Positions 10,501 through 22,970 are shown, counted from the stretch's first letter. The stretch is 64,000 nucleotides of DNA from Tribonema minus (GCA_017506865.1 JAFCMP010000037.1:248001-312000); one strand, 5' to 3'. Numbers and translations are program-made. The notes: a model not told the origin generated them from the letters alone.

Positions 10501-11819
10501 GGCTCGACAAGCAGCGTCGTGAACACCTTGGCCAGGTGATGGGCGAATGCCGGTTCCATCACATCCGATTCTCAATCACCAGCTAGTCCTGGCGAGGCAC
10601 TGCCCACGGGGCGGGTGGCTGCTTTCACTGGTGCACCAGGCCCAGCGGCCATCAAGAGGTGTTCATAACGTGGGCCGTCCGTTGCCACCCCTGCGCCGTG
10701 CAAGCAGTGCCGCCGGGCGTCGCGTACCAGGCCGCGCACTTGCTCCATTGGCGTATCGACTACGGTAACCCCGGGCCGGGTGCCAGTTTCAAGATGCTTT
10801 GCTGCCAGCACCTGTGCCGTGACCTCGTCTGCTGGGGCGCATGCTTCACGCGCCTCTAGTCGTGCGGCAGCCAGGCCTACCCCCCGTCGCTTGCCTGAAA
10901 GGGCAGCGCATGCTGTTTGCTGCCTGGAGTCAGCCGCCGTCCAGTCGGCATCGAAGTTCGTTTGTGCCGACGCCGTAGCTGCGTTGTTTGGTTTGGGAGC
11001 CCGCAGCGCCGCTGCTGCTGACAGCGTCTTTCTCAGTAGCTCCGCAAAGTCGCCAGACAGCAACGCTGCCAGCCGGGCCGCAGGCGGCATACCGGTTCCC
11101 TCCGATTGCCTACCAAAGCCCATTGCTGTTAGCAGGTGCAGCAGCCTGTAGCCGCGCTGCACTAGAGTCTGAGAAACCTGATGAGCAAACGCCCCGGCAC
11201 CATGGTGGAGGCGCACCCGTGCCGCCTCACGTGCACTGTCTGTGGCGTCCGCCAGTAGTCGTGTGGCGTGCTCCACTAGCCGTGCCCACTGGGTGCACTG
11301 CAGCTGAGTGCGGAAGGGGTTGGCAGTCGTGGTGAACCGTAGCAGCAGTAGATCCGCCTCAATGGTCTGGTCAAGTGCGTGGACGACCGAGGGCGTGGAG
11401 AGGTCCCAAGCCAGGGATGCTCGTGCCTGAGGCTTTGAGGGCCTGCCACTGGTGGTGGTGGTCGGGGGGGGCGGTGACGCGGCATCGTCCGGCGGGTCCA
11501 AGTCCATGTCCGCCCATCCCACGGCCGTCCCGTGGGGGGGGCTGCTGTCCTGCAGCCTTAGGCTGTTAGACTGCCAGTGAGTGCGGCTGCCGGCGCTGCC
11601 AGGCGGTGCCGCAGCAGCTGCCGTTCGGCGCCGGCGTTGCGCGCCGGACAATAAGTGCAGATTTGCTGCGTGTGTTGGTTTGACGCGCTTGTTCTCCTTT
11701 CCTGCACAGTTGTCTTTCATACTGCTGACATGGTTGCGCTCAATGCACTGGTGATCCCGGACGAATGTGTTGTAAAGATTTCGCAACTGTAGCTGTTGTT
11801 TGATTGTGTGCTGCAACAT
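7580..11819 (-). mobile_element. Decayed LINE with reverse transcriptase and RLE-type end
   Basis: On the minus strand, coding pieces follow one another in different frames: 11819-10572 (N-terminal region, ending in a VATDGPRYEHLL segment), 10562-10092 (RT start, with IQLDCENAFQNF), 10107-9874 (CQQGDPLGPLYF and FLDDLN, the RT catalytic box), 9843-8467 (RT thumb and linker) and 8122-7580 (C-terminal part). It is collinear with the whole LINE at 48.3-53.7 kb: STPSVVHALD corresponds to STPAVAAVLD, and DGPRYEHL to SGLRYSHL. The frame changes at about 10565, 10100, 9860 and between 8470 and 8120 mean at least four breaks. The low similarity to the other LINE shows a separate lineage. This is an old, inactive copy of an R2/Utopia-like class with a restriction-like endonuclease. 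Confidence 0.75.
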
Positions 11820-13124
11820 CGGTGCACAAGGTGAGGGTCACTGATGCCTAGGCAGTGCACACAAACCTCGCTCACCTGCACGACAGTAATAGAAGCACTT
11901 GCAACGCTCATGCCTCAGTGATGTGATGCATGCCTCACGATCGGTACTTATCTGTGCATAGAAAGCTCACCACTGTAAGCCTGCAACCTTGCCAGCGCCC
12001 GTGTTAAGTGGCTTCAAGCTCGATGAACGTTCGACGTCCATTACTTATGGAATGCTTCGTTGAGGACTTTTCCAACAATGCCACTATAATAATTGACTCA
12101 TGGCTGCAGCCACTTGTACAGACCTCTCTGCTCATCGTGGCATGCGTGCGGATAGCCATGAAGCTCACAGCTTTGACATTATGCCACCATGTCAGAGGGG
12201 CTTCTTGGCTTGCTGTGCCATTAGGAGATTATGGTCAACCTTCCTGCTCGTCATTGATACAGGTGGACGCATACTGTAGTCTTTGGTACAGGTGGACGCA
12301 TGATATAGTCTAGTACCTACCTGCCGTGGACGAGAAGGTCATTGATGTGACAGTGATGTCAATGTGCGGTACAAAAATCTCACAACACTCTCAATGTCAC
12401 ATGTGGTGTCGGACAGCAGTGGTCTTTCCAACGCTAATTTGTTTGCCCCCCCCCCCCGAAGCGGGCCCGGACAGGAGTCGTCAGTGCCAGTGCAGGCCTC
12501 AGCACAGGACAGCAGCAGCGGCACACAAAGGTAGAGCTCATAGCGTCAAGAGCATCGCGGTTGCAGCAGGATTTGGATCAGCACAGGAGCAGGTAATGTA
12601 TTCGCATAGCTGATGCTGCTCTATTCACGGTGCTCGCCTGCTGCATCCTTCTAGCAATGCAGCAAGTAACCATGCCGATGTGGCGTGTGATGTGTTGCGA
12701 GTGGCGTGAGAGGGAAGGCGCTGCTGTCAGTCACCAGCAGAAGCGAAGTGTCCAAAGGACTGCCCATGTTGTACGCCTGCACTCTTGCCAGGTTGGCATG
12801 TGCCCTTGAAGTGCAGTGTTTGTTTACAGCCTTGGGCAAGAGCTGGCGAGGTCGGCGCCGGCAACAGATGAGGTGCCTGCAGAAAGTTGCAGGTAGGTTT
12901 CCTGTCAGCCACGACTGCTGCCTGTTAGCATGTTGCTCTTCCAGAACACTTATACTGGTCCTGCACGTGTCTTGCTTTTCTGACTGTTGTTACCTCCACC
13001 CTTCCCAGTTCTGGCTTCCCCAGCGCCGCCTTCACACACTCATCGCTCACCTCGGCTGTGTCCTTGTGCATCGTACCTTATGTAGTGCACTTCTCCTTCG
13101 GGTGGCGTGACTGCCAGGTCAGCT
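11820..13124. other. No gene recognised
   Basis: This is the upstream flank of the PB1/nuclease gene. It contains a short C-homopolymer near 12447 and scattered chance ORFs. The last few hundred bases should hold that gene's promoter, but no clear box is seen. Confidence 0.4.
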
Positions 13125-16100
13125 ATGTCAGCCCAGTGCAAATTTATATTTGACTATGGCGAACATCGGAAGGTCAGGAGACTGCTCACGCCCATTACCT
13201 ATCAAGATCTAAGAGAGAGCGCACAAGCAGCACACGGCATCAAGGAAGACTCATTCTTCCTGTCCTACCTGGACAAGAAGGTGCACGTCGATCTCGTGGA
13301 CGACTTGGACCTACAAGAAGGCCTCAAGACTGCTGCAGATGCTGACAACGAGCTGGCTGTGTACATTTGGCGAACTGCCGAGGAGCGCCAGCGCGCTGTG
13401 GCAGGTATGTCACGGGTTCATGCCGATGCGCGATGGGTCATTGCTGTGCACTAGATCTTACCGCGCATAAGCTACCGCGGGTCACTGGCTTGACTTGTGC
13501 ATGCTGCCACGTTGTCAACTTCCAGGTCCTTACCTCATGTGCATCTGATTACCACAATGTTTCAGCTTTTCGCTGCTGGTACATGAGTATGCCGGATGCT
13601 TGCGAGCTTCATGTGTTGCATAGCACCACGTGGCTGCTGGTACGTTTGGGCCTGCCCTGCGGGCTTGTTCTGTCCACGACAGCTCTCCTCTGCAAGTGCC
13701 TCTGAGCTTTAGCTCCTTGTGAACATGTACAGCTGCAAAGCAGAGTAATTGAGGTTTCTTGTGTTGTTTGCCGGCTCATGTTGCACATACGCACAATGCG
13801 CGTTGACAGCGAACCGCTTGCTCTGCGTGCTCCTTTTGCGTCTTGTGTCTGCCTTTTCCCTTAGGTGGTGCGCAAGCTGGGTTTGGCGCTGGCAGTGGTG
13901 CTGGCGGTACTGCGGCTGCAGGTGAAATGGTTGTTGTTTGAAATGTATGTGATTTTGGGTTTCCCTGCTGAAGTCCCATATGGCGCAGTGGTCGTCTCCT
14001 GTACCCTGGAGGTCTTGTTGGGTGGGCAGCGTGATTTCGCAGGGGCGCAGCATAATGCTCGTCCACAAAACAGGGGCGCAGCATAATGCACGTCCACAAA
14101 GATGTATTCAATGCGCTCTCTCGCCTTCACTGTGTCGTAGGTGAGTGCTTGAGTGCATATCAGACAACTATGACGAATATCTGACGCGCACCATCCCGCT
14201 CCCAAATTGCTTATACCGTGGAAGTACACTTGATGAATTTTATGGATGCATAGTAGCAGTTCGCAGACTGTTGATGGGTTTGGGTCACCTGTTCTGTTTT
14301 TCACTTGTAAGTATCGCACTAGTGTTATCTTTGGCCCCAATACCTTCTGTCATTTCAGACAGACACGGACGTTGTGTTTACAATTTCTGGTGCTAAAAAA
14401 ATGGGTGGTATATGAAATGAAGAGCGGCATGCAGGCGCAGTCGTTGGGTCTGAAAAACAGGAATCGGAAACGCTGCCAAATTGCCAGCAAAGGATGAGGT
14501 TGCCGCATCAGTATCATCACAAACTTAACACAATCGATGCGACTTCGCAAGTGAGCGTTAGCACAAGTTCAACACTGCAGTGCTCTCGTTGTTTGTGGAA
14601 GGGGCCACTTATCTTGAGGCCTTTGTGCTCGCATCTGCGCTTCTACAAACCATTCCATCCCATTCCAACAGGCACGTTTTCAGCTACTCTGCTGAATAGC
14701 GGCAGGCTTGCTGGTATGCGATGCAGCTGCTTGGTACAGCTTGATTTTGCCTGTGTCAATAATTCACAGCAGCCCGTAAGCGGCATAGTGGTATCATATT
14801 TGAACTTTAACGTAGGTGTTCTGAGTTGCATAACCTGCGCTCATTTCGCCCATGTCTCGCCATTGTGAGCAGTGAGCGTACGCTGTCTTCTCCACACTCT
14901 GCCACTTGGCGTTGCCATTAACAAAAGAGCGTGCCATTCCATTGCAGCAGTGCAGTGTTGTTGATGTCTGATTGCAAGTACTACGATCTGAGCAGCATCA
15001 TCACGATACAAGTACAGGCTAAGTGCAAATTGTTGGTTTAAGTGTTGATCTTTAACGTGATCCTGATCGTTGAATGGTCTATTTTGCTTACATGGCCTGC
15101 GTGTACACACAGTAGGTATGTCGTGTCTCCTGTGCTGCCTGCCCGGTGCTTTTTTTGCTGCCAGTGCCTGGTGCGTCACACTAACAGAATTTTTGCTGAA
15201 CCCACGTGTACGCTTCATGTCACCCACACATGGGAGAGTGCCCCATGTAGCATCGCGCGCAGGCACCCTCAAGTGTTGTGTGCCTGTTACTTTTCAACTG
15301 CAACGTCGCATTGCCTTTGTCAGAGATGGAACAAGTGCTTGCTGACCTGCGGGCGGCACTGGCTAACAAGGCCTCTTCTGCAGCTGCAAGTGACAAGACT
15401 GCGACGGCATCAATGCAAATCTCCGATGCCAACACCAAGATTTGGAATGTCACGAAGGTGAAAGCTGGTGAGTTTTTGGCGTTTGAGCACAGTAGCGCGT
15501 TCTGCTTGATGTGCATTCCATGTCAGCAATCACTGTGTACCCTGCAATGTGCGCCGCATCAGCAAACAGTGCACAGCGGGTGTTGTTTGTCGTGCTGAAG
15601 CTGCCGTTATGCTATCTGCTGCGCTTCTGCCATATATGTTGTGTGTCGAGGTGCAGGACTGGAAGTAGTGCCATATACGGGCGACTTGAATGTGGCGGAG
15701 CGCAGCGAACCCATTCCGATGTTTGGGTGGGATGACAGGGTGGAGCTGGCCCACTCGGATCGCTACATTGCATCAACTTGTTGGCGCAAAGGACAGGTGT
15801 GTGCAAATGATACATATCGCTTTACACGGACACATCTACTTGTGAAGCACCTGCACTGCAGAGTCGGTGACAAGCTGACAACACATACACTCACTTGTTG
15901 GAGGGCGCTGTGAGTTTTCAGTGTGCCTGCTCTGTTCGTCACTGCTCATGTGTAGGACGTCAATATGTTTTGCGAAGGTAGCAGGGGAGGGAGTGCGGTA
16001 TTTTGGCTCCCAGCAGCTCTTCTTGCGAAGGTGCGCAAGCTTTTTATCTCGGTGGTAAAGACAGCAGCACCACAGTTGGTTGACAAACACCACAGTTGGT

Positions 16101-17649
16101 GATGGATCCTCTGTGTGAGAACTTCATTATTCTGTGGTTGACTTTTCACCTGTGAGTCCGCGCAGACACTGTGAGATTAGCGTTGCAATAGGCATACCAT
16201 TTGCGACGTTTGAAAGGTGGCTGAGATATTGTTGGCAGAAAGCTGTAACATTAGCGATATGCAGCACCTCGGAGGACTGGGGGACCCAGACAAGGCTAAA
16301 GGCGGGGGGGCAAGTGTGTTTGGTGTTCTGGCAACCCAGGAGAGGGCGACTGCTTAGCTAAGTGTGCAAGAGCCACTTGCTCAGTAGTACAGCCAGGAGC
16401 ACCACATAAGCACAGCTGATGCCTGAAGAGTTTCATGAACATGTCACGCGATACAATGCACTATGAACTGCAAGAGCTCGTTATATTTTTGCACGCATAT
16501 CTGTATTTGTCATATAGCTTCAGCGAGCTGTTTTGACTTCCTGACTCATTCTATCAAGACTGACAAAGCCTTGTTTGTCGCCACCACCGATGCTATCGCT
16601 GCGTTTGACAGGTCGTTCGTGCTGTTGGATGGAAACAAGTTCTGCCCGCTGAATGTTGATGGAGTTGCAGACATCTTGGGCTATGATTACCATGGGAGAC
16701 CCGACGCGGTGCTGGTACTTTGCGTGAGCTCGCGGTCGCCTCAGGTAACCATATTAACACAGCATGTTCGTCCACTGCAACGTCATCTCATCCACTTCTT
16801 TTCTGCACCTCATGCCACTTTCAGGAACACAGTATTGAAATGTTCATGGTGCTGTTTCGTCTCGTTTGTTCCTCACAGACTGCGCTACGAGTGGTCTTTG
16901 AGCTCAAGAAACAATTGAACAGTGATGCGCACTACCAGGCGATGGTGACACTCCTGCTGGCCAATTTTCACTCCTCTAGGTACGTTTGTTGCGCCTTGAC
17001 CTTGTGCATTGCTGAAACTCTATGCTTCAGCTTGCCTGTTTGAACATCCATGTAAAGTATCACAGATCAGCTGCCTCCAATGGCATGCTGAGGGGTATGT
17101 GTGGCATGCAGCTCGTCATCACCACAGGCAATGATACGTGTATTGCTGCCAAACAGGCCAAGTGCTCATAACCATTGTTGTGAACACATCGTTCAACTAC
17201 CAAGCAGTGACTTGTTGTGCATTGCTGTACCTCTGCAAACCAGGCTCAAGCCCTTTGTCATCCTCACGGACTTGAATGATGCCTATACATTCTACTGGCT
17301 GGACGGTCACACGCTATACTACAGACAGGTCGACTCAGCAAAACTTGCATGGGGCCTGTTTGATGCCATCTTGGGTAGTGAGCACACAGACGCCGAAGCT
17401 GGAGTTGTGCCTTGCGAGGGCGTGGAGGTTGTGCCCCCTCCTGTCAAGAGGCTCCGATTGGTGTTTGAACCGCGAGACACTCAAGATGTTGCAGACCTGA
17501 GTTCATTGGCGGCCTTCTTGGAGCCCTCTGAGGTGCAAGTGTGCGCACTTGCCCAGTTCCTTCAAAGCCTTAATGCCATACCAGCTGTTGCAGTTGCGCG
17601 CGACGTGCATACCGTTGCATGCGGCGAATACCCGTCCTTCTATGTGTAG
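13125..17649 (+). CDS. PB1-like domain protein with PD-(D/E)XK-like nuclease domain (7 exons)
   Basis: The exons read are 13125-13404, 13865-13921, 15324-15467, 15657-15796, 16559-16744, 16879-16979 and 17244-17649. All junctions are GT-AG and in phase, giving about 437 residues. Residues 1-90 look like a PB1/ubiquitin-fold module: KFIFDYGEHRKVRRL, then a YLDKKVHVDLVDDLDLQEGL acidic OPCA-like strip. A Gly/Ala linker and a helical segment follow. The C-terminal half has LNVDGVADILGYDY...PDAVLVL, then VVFELKKQL, a D...ExK pattern typical of restriction-endonuclease-fold domains, then VILTDLNDAYTFYWL. A ubiquitin-like header plus a nuclease-like tail is the plan of some Crinkler-type effectors and related intracellular conflict proteins of stramenopiles. 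That link is inference. Exon 5 has a weak acceptor and is the least certain. Confidence 0.65.
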
Positions 17650-19139
17650 GCCACAGCACTGCTGAGCAGGATCATGCGGTGCTGTTTTGGCAAGCAGTTC
17701 AGTGGGTCACCAGACATGCAAGATGGCGCACATTCAGCCAAGTTCAAGGCCTTGTGACAACCTGCTGAAGTGCAAGCACGCAAAATGGCCCACATGGGAG
17801 TTGTGGTAACAATGCTCAGCAACAGCGCAGCCCTGCTGCTGCCGCTGCTGCTGCACCTCAACCTCTCAAAACGTGAGTGCTTTTGTTTTTCATGAGTCTC
17901 ATCATGGCAGCAGCGATGAAGCGGGATGCGGCATGTCAGTTTGGACCTGCTAGAGATAGCAAACGGAGCTATGAATGCAAGGTGATGCCTGTGCGAGAGT
18001 CGGTCTTTCCCCTTCATCCTTGCAGACGTGCATATGTTGCTGGAATGTCCTGAATGATTCATAAGTTGGCACAGCTTGCGCAGATGTTGTCAAGGTTTGC
18101 TGTAAGTGAGCTTGCAAGATGTGCTGTGGAGCTTGCATATTTTCATGGCCTTATAACAGGCCACTTGGCAAAGTGGCGGTGGTGTTATGTTTTTGTGCAA
18201 TGTAGGTTTGGTTCCATTTTCTTGTTTCGAGGTGCTGATTGGCTGAACTTCATCATTTTCAAGTCCAAGGTCAACTTGCAAATCACCATCAGAGATCAGC
18301 TGTAGGCGTGATCAAAGCATGTATGAAAATGAAATCCCAGGGTTGAAGGTGCAGGACTCGCATTTGCGTGCACAACTTTAGCTGATCGCTGGCGGATGAC
18401 GAATATAATCTTTGAGTACGTTGTTAGTTCCCATATTTGGGCCAGCCTGGCCCAATCAACTATTTGGGCGAAGGGAAACAGCCAGCAAGTGCACATTTGA
18501 AGTGTGCAGCTGCAGGTTCTGGCACTACGCATAAGTGCGGAGGCTGTGTTGACCGAGTAGGCAGCGAAGCAGCAAGCGGCAGGGTTGGCGATGCACAGAT
18601 GGAGGTCTTGCCGCCAGCAGGCTCAGCTTCCAATGGGCAGCTTTTCATCAGAGGGCTACCAAGTGAAGCACAGTGTGGGCTCATTTGGAGTCTAGGATTT
18701 TTCCAGCAGGGCACCAAGTGCAGCTGCCGTACCACCAGTCAATTGCCAGCAACCTGTGACAGTCGTGCTCAGCCAAGAAAGCTATGAGAGGGCAGCAGCA
18801 TGCATCAAAGCTCGGAATGTGAGCACAGCAGCAGCACTTGCTTTGCACTGCTGTTGCAGCGTGCATGCATCTGCTGCTGCAACTGCTGCTGTCAATAGAA
18901 TATTGGAGATGCTTGATAATAGCGAAGAGCACTGCGGTCCATTGGCAACACCAGTTAGGCAACGTTGGCCTTGACAGTTTTCAGTCCATATCTTGCGTGG
19001 CTCCCCATGTCATTGGGGACAAAACCTGGCTATGGAGTTGCTTGACATCGAGCAGGGCAGAAAGTTTAGTCGGCAGATACCACAGCGGCGGCTGAGACAA
19101 GTGATCATAATGAGGCTATAACTGCATGATTGATCACGC
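17650..19139. other. No gene recognised
   Basis: This is the downstream flank of the PB1/nuclease gene. It holds short GCTGCTGC runs at 17830-17860 and 18830-18890 and chance ORFs only. No polyadenylation signal is certain. Confidence 0.4.
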
Positions 19140-20081
19140 AGGCTGAGAATCACATGAGGTGCATGAGAGGATGGCAAGGTCATCATTGCAAGCGCCGCAG
19201 GGCGCAAACAGGATCATGTCTGTTGCAGTCGCCGCTTGCACCGCAGTAGGCGGTTGTGTCCGTTCTTGTGACGAACTCCAACCAGCAGTGGGTGTGGAGG
19301 TGGTGAAGCTCACACGACAGGGGAATGGCTGCAGCCGTATCCAAGGACTCGCTGCAGACGGCGCAGACACTGCAGGTGGCGTTGATATCATTGCCGGCTG
19401 CAGCCATCTGCTCCAACGCCAAGCTGTGCTGCGTCAGCTGTGCCTCTTGACGCTGCACCCGATCGCGCAGCAGCATCTCTCCGCTCTCTGTCTCCTGCTC
19501 GGCCTCATCATCGCTGCCGCCGCCGCCGCTGCTGCTGCTACTGCTGTCGCTGCTGCTAAAGTTGAGAGCAAACTGCGGCGTTGAACCCTTGCAGGTGGGT
19601 ACCCTAGAAACCCTTGGGGCCCATCGCCATCGTTACCGTTCCTGGAACGGTTTCCACCAGCAGCGGATCCGCCACCGCTGTTGCGCTCCCCGTAACGGTT
19701 TCCAACAGCGGATCTGCCACCGCCACCACCAAGTGATGGCACGGCCGCAGACGCGCCGCCTCCGCCATTAGCTGTCAATCTAGTACCTCCGTGCTGATTG
19801 AAGTGCACGTCGACGGCGGCATCAGCAGCGTCCACCTTGCGCCTCAGCTCCGTCATCACCGCCGGATCCCTGTTCTGCAGCCTGCTGAGCTCGGCCATGA
19901 GAAAATCTTTCTTGGCGCGGCCAAGCGCAGCATACAACGACCGCCTCTGCTGAACTGGCTGCCACGCGGCTGTGACGCGAGCTCTCAGGCGGGCTAGCTC
20001 CGCCTCCGGCCAGCCGTTGCTCTGCGCCGTCGCCAGCGCAGTTTGGACTGCTGAGTGGATCTGCTGTATCGTCTGAACCAT
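19140..20081 (-). pseudogene. Broken copy of the RING-finger gene
   Basis: The minus strand from the ATG at 20081 matches the intact gene at 329-1546: MVQTIQQIHSAVQTAL against MVQTIQQVHSAAQAAL. The RING region keeps its CAVC pair, the CELHH segment and late CxxC pairs. The copy is broken in about two places and lacks a recognisable coiled-coil tail. It has a longer Gly/Asn/Arg-rich spacer than the intact copy. Confidence 0.75.
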
Positions 20082-20425
20082 GGCGATGGGTGGGCGGATC
20101 GGAGCGAGCACTGTGGCGGCAAAGGCTTGGTTGTTCTGCCGAGTTTTTTGGCTGAAGCTGTGAGGGAGTGAGCCTTGTAGACTGACCTGCGCTGCTGCTG
20201 AGAGCCGGTGGGGTCATGGCATTTTGGTTTGACATAAGAATTGCAACCTTATTGCCTTGCAGATAACTCCGTTGCAGCGGGTTCTTCGAGCATTCTACTA
20301 TAGTACTTCATTTGCAATACAGCTGTCATGTGGATCCTGCCGCCGAAAGCCGGTGGGGTCCTCCAGCTCAGAAGAGATGTGCCTTATTTGCAGCTAATTC
20401 TGTTGCAGCAGAGTTTAATCGTATC
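19140..20425 (-). repeat. Inverted-repeat arm B carrying a dead RING copy
   Basis: This arm is the reverse complement of arm A at the window start, including about 330 bp of 5' flank (CCCCACCGGCTTTCGG, CCGCTGCAACGG). It ends near 20425, next to a short-period tandem array. Confidence 0.7.
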
Positions 20426-20449
20426 CACTTCTGTGCTCAAGGTAATGCA

Positions 20450-20645
20450 GCAGGTATGCGCTAATGCTGACAGTGCAGGCTGACAGTGCAGGTAGGTCGA
20501 CAGTGTAGGCTGACAGTGTAGGCTGACATCACAGGCTGACATCACAGGCTGACAGCGTACTACTAGGCTGACAGTGTAGGCTGACATCATAGGCTGACAG
20601 TGTAGGCTGACATCATAGGCTGACCTCACAGGCTGAAAGCGTAGT
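20450..20645. repeat. Short tandem repeat of GGCTGACAGTGTA type
   Basis: A 15-16 bp unit (GGCTGACA followed by GTGTA, TCACA or TCATA) recurs about a dozen times. Two variants, AGTGT and ATCAT/ATCAC, alternate in places. It abuts inverted-repeat arm B. Confidence 0.85.
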
Positions 20646-21550
20646 ATTGTGTGTCAAGTGATTGTACCGAAACCAAATGTTCTGCATTTCTTCATGTGCA
20701 TGCAGGCTAGCCTACTGGTTTAAGTCGGTCCCGCTTTCGGTTGCCTGCTGAAATGCCTGTGTTCAAATGCCACAAATAAAACATTTTTACTTCTACTCCT
20801 GTATGCTCAGCTGCTAGCAGTAACGAGCCCCGGCACTTTCCTGATTTTAACGGAGTATCTGTGAACTTCACTGAGATTTGAGAACTTAATCTAACATAAT
20901 TTGCAGTACATGTCTAGACTATAGACTTACCCCAGCTACGAGCTAACGACCCTGAACTACCCCCGAAAACTGTTCATTGATCTGAGACTACAGGGTTCAA
21001 CTCTCAAAAGACAGAACAATAACACGTCAGCCCCATCTATAGGTCCAACACTCTTAAAGGCCCGTTTTAGTGCTTAGTCTAGCTGCGCATAGAGCCGCAC
21101 ACTACATCGCACTGTCTTGAGGCGCGCCAGGCTTTAGACGGGCGTGTACTGCAAGGATCTGATGCGGCACCATGGTGGCGAACAAGCGTCGTCAAAAACT
21201 CTGTGCGAACCGAACCCGTCGGACGCAAAGCTCATGATGCACTGTGGCAGCACCACCAGTAGCAAGTGCTCTGACTCATGAGACTGTCCAATTGCAGCTG
21301 ACCTGGACACTTGCTGCTGACTATTGCAGAATGTAGGCAGCTGTTCCTGATGTTCCACTGTTGAGGGGGTGACGATCGAAGCACAGCGGCTAGGTACCTA
21401 GTAGCCCGATAAACTAATGTTTGAAGAAAACGTCGTTGGTCTGGGGTCATGGGCAACTTGTTGCGCTCGCGCTCTATAAGTTGCTGCAGTTTAAATCCAA
21501 TATGGCGCGCATTGAGAAAGTGGCCATGTGGCAAATGCATCCATTGGTAT
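20646..21550. other. No gene recognised
   Basis: Only chance ORFs are seen on either strand. The stretch at 20705-20775 looks faintly tRNA-like but fails the base-pairing test and is not called. Confidence 0.4.
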
Positions 21551-21945
21551 GTACTTTTATTAATTCTCGCTCAGGGCGCGAAAAAGCCCAGATGATTGGC
21601 ATCTAGCTGTAAGGAATCTACATGTCGTATGACAGTCTGAAAGTGTCGCAACGACAACCACTCAAACGCCGCCGCCGCCAAATGGCATCTCGGGGTCCTC
21701 CCCTACGTCCTCCTCCATGTGCCCCCCCCCCCTGGATTCTGCCATGTGTGTCATGACACGGCCAGAGTACGCCATGTGGAGCGCTGCCGACAGTGCCGAG
21801 CGTAAGCGCGCCAGGGCGATGCCCTTGAGAGCTTTAGGGCGCGCTCCTCCGGGCACTGACATCCTGCTGGCATACTCCGTCGCCACAGCCTCCAGCAGCT
21901 TCCGCCCCTGCTCCCCGATGCTGCCAAATGACCCTATTGCCAAAG
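21551..21945 (-). mobile_element. 5'-truncated LINE copy (3' end only)
   Basis: This is the reverse complement of about 53332-53728, covering the last ~95 codons and the whole 3' UTR of the intact LINE. It is almost identical, including the ATTAATAAAAGTAC terminus (one A shorter). The match stops abruptly at ATTGCCAA, as expected for incomplete target-primed reverse transcription. Its high identity makes it a recent insertion from this family. Confidence 0.9.
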
Positions 21946-21950
21946 TATGT

Positions 21951-22050
21951 ACTTTTATTAATTTCGCTTCGCAAGGGGCGCGAAAAGCCCTCTCTTTGAA
22001 TGTGCACTCAATGCAACATTCCTTCTCCGAAGAGAGACTCAAACGCAAAC
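21951..22050 (-). mobile_element. Second LINE-type 3' end, truncated
   Basis: It sits directly behind the previous copy in the same orientation. It starts GTACTTTTATTAATTTCGC and has a variant of the GGGCGCGAAAAGCCC word found in the LINE 3' UTR. It comes from a related but different subfamily. The inner limit is uncertain. Confidence 0.6.
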
Positions 22051-22335
22051 AGGCTTCCCCCTCTTCACACTACCACCAACACCCCACAACCAAACCCTAC
22101 TTAGGGTTGCCCAGCCGTGAGGCACACTTGTCCCGTCTTGAAAAAGATTTATGCAGGCCTGGGTCGCCTTTGACAGCGCCCAGAACTGAGGACCATGCTG
22201 ACACGTCTGAATCACGCCTCTAGGCAAAATGATCACTGGGCACCAGGCACTGGTGCTAAGGGTATCAATGCTGTTGCTACGAAGAGTCCAACCCAACCCC
22301 AACAAACCCCACCCGAACCCCGATCGGTCCCCACT

Positions 22336-22414
22336 ATGTACTTTTATTATATTCCATTTGTGGCTGTGGAAATGCCATGTTGTAGGTGTGTCGCCTTGTT
22401 CTCACTCTTGGATG
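22336..22414 (-). mobile_element. Third LINE-type 3' end, truncated
   Basis: This is the reverse complement of 48091-48175: the same ~80 bp with CATGTTGTAGGTGTGTCGCC and the shared AATAAAAGTAC terminus. It marks another retroelement subfamily with its own 3' tail. Confidence 0.75.
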
Positions 22415-22970
22415 TAGTACTTTTTTTTTGCGCCCCCCATCGAGTGACTTGGAACTCATGTGGCAGAGTCTCTTCTGAACTGTCGAAGTTTAGACGGCGG
22501 CAGCAAGAGAGCCCCGCTATCAAGCGAGCACTGAACAAGGTACGCTGCTTGGATTCGCAACTTCTTGTGCCTCAATTACCCCTGCTGAGCAATCCCGACT
22601 ACAGCGAGAAGATATATCTTCCAGCACAGCACTTCGTAGAGATGAATGTACACCCTGCGGGCTCTGACTTTTGTCTTTGGGCTCGTGGTGTAGAGATTGC
22701 CGCAATAATTGATGAGATATTTTGCCTGGCCTGTGTGCGTATGTTGCTCTCATCTGTTGCGGCACACAACTTTCTCCAGAAACGCCCAGGATCCTGCACA
22801 AGCTGAAGCCCCTCTTGTTGCCATGGCGTGCTTTACAGCAGCATGGTAAGCATTGAGTGCACACTGCCAGCGTCCAGCTTGTCCTGCAATGCACGCCTCA
22901 ATTCACGCCTCCAATCACTGCCTGCTTCCTGCAGGTGACTTCAACGCGGTCGTAAGCAGCCCCCCCAAGA
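22415..22970. other. No gene recognised; upstream flank of ARPC5 gene
   Basis: The plus strand is open to about 22806 and reads like coding in part (RVSSELSKFRRRQQE; LLVPQLPLLSNPDYSEKIYLPAQHF), with a GTACGC donor-like site after KRALNK near 22540. It could be an upstream exon or a gene remnant. No family is recognised. A stop at 22953, in frame with the ATG at 22971, fixes the downstream gene's start. Confidence 0.3.

Noticed and set aside
20703-20778. tRNA-like stretch with weak A- and B-box words (TAGCCTACTGG, GTTCAAATGCC)
   Set aside because: The ends do not pair into an acceptor stem and the A box departs from consensus, so neither a tRNA nor a SINE head can be supported.
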